A stretch of DNA of 64,000 nt from assembly GCA_963739645.1 (NCBI GenBank), contig CAVUBM010000056.1, positions 62,001 to 126,000 on the forward strand, in the 5' to 3' direction. Below the pieces are notes generated by a model that did no database searches, was not told the origin of the DNA, and saw nothing but the letters and a program-made list of their open reading frames with translations. A program made the translations under genes and the position numbers. Positions 9,105 to 15,817 of this stretch are shown here, in pieces. Every line of letters begins with the position of its first letter. Position 1 is the stretch's first letter. The DNA is from JASHPR01 sp963739645 (GTDB lineage: Bacteria > Actinomycetota > Actinomycetes > Streptosporangiales > Streptosporangiaceae).

Positions 9105-9794
9105 GTGGCGCTAGTTGTGCGGAACACCCCTCGAACAGATCTTGACGTGGTCGATGGCCTGGCGGACGCCGGCGTGGCGACGGTACACGAGGCGCAGGGG
9201 CGCACGGGGCTGCTCCGGTGCGACATCCGCCCGATCTTCCGGCCGGCCCGCGTCGCAGGCAACGCGCTGACCTGCGAGGTCGCCCCGGGCGACAACTGGT
9301 CGATCCACGTCGCCGTGGAGCAGGCGCAACCCGGCGACCTGCTCGTGGTCACCCCCACGAGCCCGTGCGACGACGGGTACGTGGGCGACCTGCTCGCCGC
9401 GAGCCTGCGCGCCCGCGGCGTCCGCGGGCTGGTCATAGACGCTGGCGTGCGTGACGTCGCCGCGCTGACCGAGATGGGCTTCCCGGTCTGGTCGAAAGCG
9501 ATCTGCGCCCAGGGCACGGTCAAGCAGACGCCGGGGAACGTGCAGACGCCCATCGTCATCGCCGGCGTGTATGTCAGGCCCGGTGACGTGGTCGTGGCCG
9601 ACGACGACGGGGTGGTCGCTGTCGAGCGCGAGCAGGCGGCGACCGTGCTCAAGGCGGCCAGGGACCGCGAGGCCAGCGAGGCGGCCCGGCGGCCGCGGCT
9701 GGCCGCCGGTGAACTCGGCCTCGACATCTACAACATGCGCGGCCGGCTCGCCGACGCCGGGGTGCGCTACGTCGACCACGTGGATACGCCGTGA
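9105..9794 (+). CDS. ligK: 4-carboxy-4-hydroxy-2-oxoadipate aldolase, RraA-like
   Basis: Last step of the 4,5-cleavage route: splits 4-carboxy-4-hydroxy-2-oxoadipate to pyruvate and oxaloacetate. The 229 residues have the RraA/HMG-aldolase fold with GDLLAASLRARGVRGLVIDAG and the metal/pyruvate-site pair in DAGVRDV. The length and C-terminal extension are typical of the aldolase rather than of RNase E inhibitor RraA. GTG at 9105. Four-base overlap with ligU and the surrounding lig genes support the assignment. Confidence 0.88.
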   Translation: MALVVRNTPRTDLDVVDGLADAGVATVHEAQGRTGLLRCDIRPIFRPARVAGNALTCEVAPGDNWSIHVAVEQAQPGDLLVVTPTSPCDDGYVGDLLAASLRARGVRGLVIDAGVRDVAALTEMGFPVWSKAICAQGTVKQTPGNVQTPIVIAGVYVRPGDVVVADDDGVVAVEREQAATVLKAARDREASEAARRPRLAAGELGLDIYNMRGRLADAGVRYVDHVDTP

Positions 9795-10894
9795 GCCAGA
9801 CTGCCATCCGCTGCGCCGCCATGCGGGGCGGGACATCCAAGGGCCTGGTGTTCCTGGCCGACAACCTGCCCACCGACCGTGCCGCCAGGGACGCGGTGCT
9901 GATGGCCGCCATGGGATCTCCGGACAAGCGGCAGATCGACGGCATGGGGGGCAGCCACCCGCTCACGTCCAAGGTGGCCGTGGTGAGCCGGTCACCCCGC
10001 GACGATGCGGACGTCGAGTACCTGTTCCTGCAGGTCTGGCCGGACCGGGCCGAGGTTTCCGACAGCCAGAACTGCGGCAACATGCTGGCGGCGGTCGGCC
10101 CGTTCGCGATCGACCAGGGCCTCGTGGCCGCCGGCGACCCCGAGACGACGGTCCGGATCTGGATGAGCAACACCAAGACCCTGGCCACCGCGCTGATCCA
10201 GACCCCGGGCGGGCAGGTCAGCTACGAGGGGACCGCGCGCATCGACGGCGTGCCCGGTACCCACGCGCCTATCCCCATCGAGTTCGCCGACGTCGCCGGG
10301 TCCTCGTGCGGATCGCTGCTGCCTACAGGGAACGTCCTGGACGTCGTCGAGGGAACGCGGGTCACCTGCATCGACAACGGCATGCCGGTGATGTGCCTGG
10401 CCGCCGCCGACCTCGGGCTGTCCGGGCAGGAGTCGCCGGCCGACCTCGAGGCCAACGACGAGGTGACCCGCCGGGTCGAGGCGATCCGGATCGCGGCCGG
10501 GCCCTTGATGAACCTCGGCGACGTCGCCGGGAAGACGGTACCGAAGATGAGCCTGCTGTCGCCCCCGGCCCACGGCGGCACGGTCTCGACCCGGACGTTC
10601 ATACCGCACCGGGTACACGAGGCGATCGGGGTCCTCGGCGCGGTGTCCGTGGCCACGGCGTGCATGCTGCCCGGGTCGGTGGCGAGCGAGGTCGCGGTCA
10701 TCGGTGCGGGGACCGATGGCTCCACCGAGATCGAGGTGGAGCACCCCACCGGCTTCTTCACCGTCACCCTCGAAGTGAAAGCCTCCGACGGCGCGTTCGC
10801 CGTGATCAGGTCGGCGCTGCTGCGCACCGCCCGCCTGCTCATGCGCGGCGAGGTGCTGGTGCCGTCGTCCGTGTGGAACCAGGGAGGCTCCTGA
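9791..10894 (+). CDS. ligU: 4-oxalomesaconate tautomerase, PrpF family
   Basis: Isomerises 4-oxalomesaconate, either keto/enol or by allylic double-bond shift, before hydration by LigJ. The 367-residue protein begins AIRCAAMRGGTSKGLVF, the PrpF/LigU/GalD signature, and contains QIDGMGGSHPLTSKVAVV and NCGNMLAAVGPFAI. Proteins of this family also include methylaconitate isomerases (PrpF), but position directly upstream of ligJ makes the oxalomesaconate role likely. GTG at 9791 overlaps ligK; the stop shares its last base with the ligJ ATG. Confidence 0.83.
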   Translation: MSQTAIRCAAMRGGTSKGLVFLADNLPTDRAARDAVLMAAMGSPDKRQIDGMGGSHPLTSKVAVVSRSPRDDADVEYLFLQVWPDRAEVSDSQNCGNMLAAVGPFAIDQGLVAAGDPETTVRIWMSNTKTLATALIQTPGGQVSYEGTARIDGVPGTHAPIPIEFADVAGSSCGSLLPTGNVLDVVEGTRVTCIDNGMPVMCLAAADLGLSGQESPADLEANDEVTRRVEAIRIAAGPLMNLGDVAGKTVPKMSLLSPPAHGGTVSTRTFIPHRVHEAIGVLGAVSVATACMLPGSVASEVAVIGAGTDGSTEIEVEHPTGFFTVTLEVKASDGAFAVIRSALLRTARLLMRGEVLVPSSVWNQGGS

Positions 10895-11910
10895 TGATCA
10901 TCGACTGTCACGGGCACTACACGACCGCGCCCGGCGCGCACACCGACTGGCGGGCCAGCCAGCTCGCGGCGTTCGGTCAGGGCCGCCCGTCACCGGCGTA
11001 CCCCGCCATCTCCGACGACGAGATCCGCGAGTCGATCGAGCAGAACCAGCTGCGGCTGCTCCGTGAGCGCGGCGCGGACATGACGATCTTCTCGCCCCGG
11101 GCCTCCGCCATGGCGCACCACCTGGGCGATGAGCGGGTCAGCGGCGAGTGGTCCCGGGCGTGCAACGACCTGATCGCGCGCGTCGTCGGCTTGTTCCCCG
11201 ACACCTTTATCGGGGTGTGCCAGCTGCCGCAGTCACCGGGCGCCGGGCTCGAGGCGTCCGTGGCCGAGCTGGAACGCTGCGTCCAGATGGGCTTCGTCGG
11301 CTGCAACCTCAACCCGGACCCGAGCGGGGGGAAGTGGACCGCACCGCCCCTCACCGACCGGTACTGGTACCCCATCTTCGAGAAGATGGCCGAGCTCGAC
11401 GTGCCCGCGATGGTGCACGTGTCGAGCAGCTGCAACCCGGTCTTCCACGCCACAGGCGCGCACTACATCAACGCGGACACCACCGCGTTCATGCAGTTCA
11501 TCCAAGGCGACCTGTTCGCCGACTTCCCTGACCTGCGGCTGGTGATCCCGCACGGCGGCGGCGCCGTGCCTTATCACTGGGGCCGCTACCGCGGGCTCGC
11601 CGACATGCTGAAGAAGCCGCCGCTGGCCGAGCACGTCATGCGGAACGTGTACTTCGACACCTGCGTCTACCACCAGCCCGGCATCAACCTGCTCTTCGAG
11701 GTCATCGACGTCGACAACATCCTGTTCGGCTCCGAGATGGTCGGCGCCGTGCGCGGCATCGACCCCGAGACCGGTCACTACTTCGACGACACGAAGCGGT
11801 ACATCGACGCGCTCGACCTGAAGGAGGATGACGCCGCCCAGGTCTATTCGGGCAACGCCCGGCGGGTCTACCCACGTCTCGACCGCGCCCTGCGCGCCCG
11901 GGGGCTGTAG
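10894..11910 (+). CDS. ligJ: 4-oxalomesaconate hydratase
   Basis: Amidohydrolase-fold enzyme that adds water to 4-oxalomesaconate to give 4-carboxy-4-hydroxy-2-oxoadipate. The protein (338 residues) opens MIIDCHGHYTTAPGAH with the metal-binding HxH pair and continues with SPRASAMAHHLGDE, NLNPDPSGGKW, VHVSSSC, VIPHGGGAVPYHWGR and ILFGSEMVGAV, all close to LigJ of sphingomonads as I know it. Start ATG overlaps the ligU stop by one base (TGATG). It also serves gallate degradation. Confidence 0.9.
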   Translation: MIIDCHGHYTTAPGAHTDWRASQLAAFGQGRPSPAYPAISDDEIRESIEQNQLRLLRERGADMTIFSPRASAMAHHLGDERVSGEWSRACNDLIARVVGLFPDTFIGVCQLPQSPGAGLEASVAELERCVQMGFVGCNLNPDPSGGKWTAPPLTDRYWYPIFEKMAELDVPAMVHVSSSCNPVFHATGAHYINADTTAFMQFIQGDLFADFPDLRLVIPHGGGAVPYHWGRYRGLADMLKKPPLAEHVMRNVYFDTCVYHQPGINLLFEVIDVDNILFGSEMVGAVRGIDPETGHYFDDTKRYIDALDLKEDDAAQVYSGNARRVYPRLDRALRARGL

Positions 11911-11914
11911 CCCG

Positions 11915-12823
11915 ATGACGACTCTTCCTCCCGCCCTCCCGCCCTTGCCCGACGCCGACTGGCTCCCGTTTCACCCGAACCCCAGCAAGCCGGCGTTCAC
12001 CCCGCCCCCGGGCGCCGTCGACGCACACTGTCACGTGTTCGGGCCCGGCGATGTCTTCCCCTACGCGCCGGAGCGGAAGTACACGCCGACCGACGCCGGC
12101 CGGGAGCAGCTGTTCGCCCTGCGCGACTTCCTCGGTTTCGAGCGCAACGTCATCGTCCAGGCCACCTGCCACGGTGCCGACAACAGCGCCCTCGCCGACG
12201 CGCTGATCGCGGCCGGGGGCCGGGCCCGCGGCGTGGCCACCATCCGGCCTGGTGTCTCCCGCAGCGAGCTCACCGACCTGCACGCCGCGGGCGTCCGCGC
12301 GATCCGGTTCAACTTCGTGAAGCGGCTCGTCGACCCCAAGCCGGATGACTACTACCGCGGCCTGGTCGACCTCGTGGCCGAGTTCGGCTGGCACATCGTG
12401 GTGTACTTCGAGGCCGCCGACCTAGCCGACCGCTGGGAGCTGTTCACCAGCCTGCCCACGGTCGTAGTGGTCGACCACATGGGCCGGCCCGACGTGTCCC
12501 AGCCGGTCGACGGCCCCGGCTTCGCGCTGTTCACCCGCTTCATGCGCGAGCACGAGAACGTGTGGTCCAAGGTGAGCTGCCCGGAACGGCTGTCGGTCTC
12601 CGGCCCGCCCGAGTACGCCGACGTCATCCCGTTCGGGCGCCGTCTCGTCGAGACCTTCCCCGACCGGGTGCTGTGGGGGACCGACTGGCCGCACCCGAAC
12701 ATGAAGAGCCACATGCCGGATGACGGCGTCCTGGTCGACGTCATCCCGCGCATCGCTTCCACCGGGGACCTGCAGCGCCGGCTGCTGGTCGACAACCCCA
12801 TGCGCCTGTACTGGGAGGCCTGA
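11915..12823 (+). CDS. ligI: 2-pyrone-4,6-dicarboxylate hydrolase
   Basis: Opens the lactone ring of 2-pyrone-4,6-dicarboxylate to 4-oxalomesaconate. An amidohydrolase-superfamily protein of 302 residues with VDAHCHVFGPGDVFPYAPERKY, VVVVDHMGRPD and RVLWGTDWPHPNMK, the typical landmarks of LigI. ATG at 11915 lies four bases after the ligJ stop and the stop shares a base with ligA. Its presence shows the 4,5-route here goes through the pyrone dicarboxylate rather than a hydrolytic branch. Confidence 0.93.
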   Translation: MTTLPPALPPLPDADWLPFHPNPSKPAFTPPPGAVDAHCHVFGPGDVFPYAPERKYTPTDAGREQLFALRDFLGFERNVIVQATCHGADNSALADALIAAGGRARGVATIRPGVSRSELTDLHAAGVRAIRFNFVKRLVDPKPDDYYRGLVDLVAEFGWHIVVYFEAADLADRWELFTSLPTVVVVDHMGRPDVSQPVDGPGFALFTRFMREHENVWSKVSCPERLSVSGPPEYADVIPFGRRLVETFPDRVLWGTDWPHPNMKSHMPDDGVLVDVIPRIASTGDLQRRLLVDNPMRLYWEA

Positions 12824-13215
12824 TGACGGCGTACACCTCAGAGTTCGATGACATACCTGGCACCCGTGTGTTCACGGCCCAGCGCGCGAAGCAGGGCTAC
12901 CAGCTGAACCAGTTCTGCATGAGCCTGATGAAGCCGGAGAACCGCGAGCGGTTCAAGGCCGGCGAGCGCGCCTACCTGGACGAGTGGCCGATGACCGAGG
13001 CCCAGAAGCAGGCCGTGCTCGACCGCGACTACAACGCCATGCTCGACCTCGGCGGCAACATCTACTTCCTCGCCAAGATCTTCGCCACCGACGGGCTGAG
13101 CTACCTCCAGGCGGTGAGCACAATGACCGGCATGGATACCGAGACCTACCAGCAGATGATGGTGTCCGGAGGGCGCTCACCCGACGGCTGGCGTTCCGTG
13201 AAGGACGGTACCTGA
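12823..13215 (+). CDS. ligA: Protocatechuate 4,5-dioxygenase, alpha subunit
   Basis: Small helical subunit that caps the LigB active site in the extradiol enzyme. The 130 residues include FDDIPGTRVFTAQRAKQGYQLNQFCMSLM, NRERFKAGERAYLDEWPM and LGGNIYFLAKIFATDG, closely matching LigA. ATG overlaps the ligI stop by one base; ligB begins one base after its stop. Separate alpha and beta genes, as here, are the usual arrangement for true protocatechuate 4,5-dioxygenases. Confidence 0.93.
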   Translation: MTAYTSEFDDIPGTRVFTAQRAKQGYQLNQFCMSLMKPENRERFKAGERAYLDEWPMTEAQKQAVLDRDYNAMLDLGGNIYFLAKIFATDGLSYLQAVSTMTGMDTETYQQMMVSGGRSPDGWRSVKDGT

Positions 13216-13216
13216 C

Positions 13217-14080
13217 GTGGCGCGCATCACCGCCGGGCTGACCACCAGCCATATCCCGGCCATCGGCGCCGCGATCGACCTCGGCAAGACCGGTGAGCCG
13301 TACTGGAAGCCGCTGTTCGCCGGCTACGAGTGGACCAAGGCCTGGGCCGCCAAGGAGGTCCCCGACGTCGTGATCCTGGTCTACAACGACCACGCGTCCG
13401 CGTTCACGCCCGAGTTCGTCCCCACGTTCGCGCTCGGCTGCGCCGATGAGTTCCCTCCGGCCGACGAAGGGTACGGGCCCCGCCCGGTGCCGGTCGTCCG
13501 CGGTCACGCCGACCTGGCCGCCCACCTGGCCCAGGCGCTGATCCTGGACGAGTTCGACCTCACCCTGCTGTACAAGCTCGACGTCGACCACGGCCTCACC
13601 GTGCCGCTGTCCCTGGTCTACGGCCAGCCCGACGAATGGCCGGTGCGGGTGATCCCGCTGGCCGTGAACGTCGTGCAGTACCCGCCGCCGACCGGTCACC
13701 GCTGCTACAAGCTGGGCCAGGCCATCCGCCGCGCCGTGCGGAGCTACGGGGAGGACCTCACCGTCCACGTCTGGGGCACCGGCGGCATGAGTCACCAGCT
13801 GCAGGGGCCGCGGGCGGGGTTCATCAACTCCGCGTTCGACCACGCGTTCTTCGACCGGCTGGTCGCGGACCCTGACAACCTGGCGCTGGTGCCGCACATC
13901 GAGTACGTGCGCGAGGCGGGCTCCGAGGGAATCGAGCTGGTCATGCAGCTGATCATGCGGGGCGCCATGGGCCGCATGGTCGAGGAGCTGTACCGCTTCT
14001 ACCACGTCCCCGGATCCAACACCGCGGTCGGGCACCTCGTGCTGCGGCCTACCGGCTCATCCTCCGAGGAAGAGAACTAG
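13217..14080 (+). CDS. ligB: Protocatechuate 4,5-dioxygenase, beta subunit
   Basis: Catalytic subunit of the type II extradiol dioxygenase that opens protocatechuate (and often gallate or 3-O-methylgallate) between C4 and C5. The Fe(II) ligands can be read: His12 (TTSHIP), His59 (VYNDHASAF) and Glu240 (SEGIELVM); the acid-base His193 is in GGMSHQL. Length is 287 residues, ending in an acidic SSSEEEN tail. GTG at 13217 directly follows ligA. Confidence 0.94.
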   Translation: MARITAGLTTSHIPAIGAAIDLGKTGEPYWKPLFAGYEWTKAWAAKEVPDVVILVYNDHASAFTPEFVPTFALGCADEFPPADEGYGPRPVPVVRGHADLAAHLAQALILDEFDLTLLYKLDVDHGLTVPLSLVYGQPDEWPVRVIPLAVNVVQYPPPTGHRCYKLGQAIRRAVRSYGEDLTVHVWGTGGMSHQLQGPRAGFINSAFDHAFFDRLVADPDNLALVPHIEYVREAGSEGIELVMQLIMRGAMGRMVEELYRFYHVPGSNTAVGHLVLRPTGSSSEEEN

Positions 14081-14083
14081 CCC

Positions 14084-15034
14084 ATGAGGATCGCACTCGC
14101 CGGGGCAGGCGCCTTCGGCATCAAGCACCTCGACGGCCTCGCCGCGATCGACGGTGTCACCATCACATCCGTGGTCAGCCGCAGGCAGGAGCAGGCCGAG
14201 GAGGTCGCGCGGAAGTACGGCGCCGGCCACGCCTCGACCGACCTGGCCGAGGTGCTCGCCCGCGACGACGTGGACGCCGTCATCCTGTGCACCCCGAGCC
14301 AGCTGCACGCGCAGCAGGCCATCGCCGCGATGCGCGCGGGCAAGCACGTCCAGGTCGAGATCCCGGTCGCGGACAGCTGGGCGGACGCGCAGCAAGTCGA
14401 CCGGGTGCAGCAGCAGACCGGCCTGGTGTGCATGGTCGGGCATACCCGCCGGTTCAACCCCTCGCACCAGTGGATCCACCGCCGCATCGGCGCGGGGGAG
14501 CTGGCCATCCAGCAGATGGACGTGCAGACCTACTTCTTCCGGCGCAAGAACCTGAACGCCCTGGGCGAGCCCCGCAGCTGGACAGATCACCTGCTCTGGC
14601 ACCACGCCGCGCACACCGTCGACCTGTTCCAGTACCAGACCGGCGAGGACGTCCAGATCGCCCACGCGGTGCAGGGGCCGGTGCATCCCGAGCTCGGCAT
14701 CGCCATGGACATGTCGATCCAGCTGCGCACGACGGGCGGCGCCATCTGCACGCTGTCGCTCAGCTTCAACAACGACGGGCCACTCGGCACGTTCTTCCGC
14801 TACATCTGCGACAACGGCACCTTTATCGCCCGGTACGACGACCTGGTCACCGGGCGCGAGGAGCCGGTCGACGTGTCCAGGGTGGACGTGTCCACCAACG
14901 GCATCGAGCTGCAGGACCGCGAGTTCATCGCGGCGATCCGCGAGGGGCGGGAGCCGAACTCCAGCGTGGGCGATGTGCTGCCCTGCTACCGGGTGCTCGG
15001 TGAGCTGGAGACGCAGCTGGCCAGGGAGGGGTAA
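14084..15034 (+). CDS. ligC: 4-carboxy-2-hydroxymuconate-6-semialdehyde dehydrogenase
   Basis: NADP-dependent oxidoreductase of the Gfo/Idh/MocA family that oxidises the cyclised hemiacetal of the LigAB product to 2-pyrone-4,6-dicarboxylate. The Rossmann start is IALAGAGAFGIKHLDGL; CTPSQLHAQQAIAAMRAGKHVQVEIPV and GHTRRFNPSHQW follow. Length (316 residues) equals that of LigC. It starts three bases after ligB and is followed after five bases by pcaD. Confidence 0.92.
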   Translation: MRIALAGAGAFGIKHLDGLAAIDGVTITSVVSRRQEQAEEVARKYGAGHASTDLAEVLARDDVDAVILCTPSQLHAQQAIAAMRAGKHVQVEIPVADSWADAQQVDRVQQQTGLVCMVGHTRRFNPSHQWIHRRIGAGELAIQQMDVQTYFFRRKNLNALGEPRSWTDHLLWHHAAHTVDLFQYQTGEDVQIAHAVQGPVHPELGIAMDMSIQLRTTGGAICTLSLSFNNDGPLGTFFRYICDNGTFIARYDDLVTGREEPVDVSRVDVSTNGIELQDREFIAAIREGREPNSSVGDVLPCYRVLGELETQLAREG

Positions 15035-15039
15035 TCCCG

Positions 15040-15816
15040 GTGGCGATCTCGCTGGCCGCCTCGCTTGAGGGTCCGGCGGGCGGGCCGGTCCTGGTGCTGG
15101 GCAACTCGCTCGGCACCTCCCGGGCGGTCTGGGAACCACAGCTCGCCGCGTTCCGCGGGCATTTCCGGCTGCTCCGCTACGAGTACCCGGGACACGGCGG
15201 CACGCCGGCGCCTGGAGGGCCGTACACGATCGGCGAGCTCGGCGCCGGCGTGCTGGCCCTGCTTGACGCCCACGGGGTCGAGCGCGCGTACTACTGCGGG
15301 ATATCGCTCGGCGGCATGATCGGGATGTGGCTGGCCGCGCACGCTCCGGAGCGGATCGCCGCCCTCGGGCTGTGCTGCACGTCCGCCTTCCTGCCGCCCG
15401 CATCCGGATGGACCGCGCGGGCCGGGCAGGTCCGGGCGCACGGGATGGCCTCGATCACCGAGCAGTCGATCCGCCGCTGGTTCACCCCGCTGTTCCTGGC
15501 CACGGAGCCCGCGGTGCCCGCGGCGTTCGCCGCCCAGCTCGAGGCCACGGACCCGGAGGGCTACGCCGGGTGCTGCGAGGCGATCGCCGCCATGGACCTG
15601 CGTTCGTCGCTGGCCTCGGTCCGGGCGCCGACGCTGGTCATCGCGGCCGCCGAAGACCCGGCGACACCGCCGGCGCATGGCGCGGTAATCGCATCCGGGA
15701 TCGCGGGCGCCCGGCTCCTCGTGGTCAGGGGAGCGGCGCACCTCGCGAACGTCTCGGCGGCGGCCCAGGTGACCTACGCGCTGCTGGGCGGGCTCCTCGG
15801 TGCGTCCCGGTCGTGA
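15040..15816 (+). CDS. pcaD: 3-oxoadipate enol-lactonase
   Basis: Alpha/beta hydrolase that converts 3-oxoadipate enol-lactone to 3-oxoadipate, joining PcaC to CatIJ. Landmarks: LGNSLGTSRAVWEPQ (oxyanion strand), LRYEYPGHGGTPAP, nucleophile Ser in YYCGISLGGMIGMW, and a late Asp (AAAEDPATPP) and His (RGAAHLANVS). GTG at 15040, 258 residues. It closes the catabolic run and is separated from the other pca genes by the seven lig genes. The stop faces the convergent AAA+/GNAT gene at a distance of one base. Confidence 0.9.
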   Translation: MAISLAASLEGPAGGPVLVLGNSLGTSRAVWEPQLAAFRGHFRLLRYEYPGHGGTPAPGGPYTIGELGAGVLALLDAHGVERAYYCGISLGGMIGMWLAAHAPERIAALGLCCTSAFLPPASGWTARAGQVRAHGMASITEQSIRRWFTPLFLATEPAVPAAFAAQLEATDPEGYAGCCEAIAAMDLRSSLASVRAPTLVIAAAEDPATPPAHGAVIASGIAGARLLVVRGAAHLANVSAAAQVTYALLGGLLGASRS

Positions 15817-15817
15817 G

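Noticed and set aside
9571..10893. Long upstream part of the ligJ frame
   Set aside because: Overlaps ligK and ligU in another frame; ligJ homology begins at ATG 10894.
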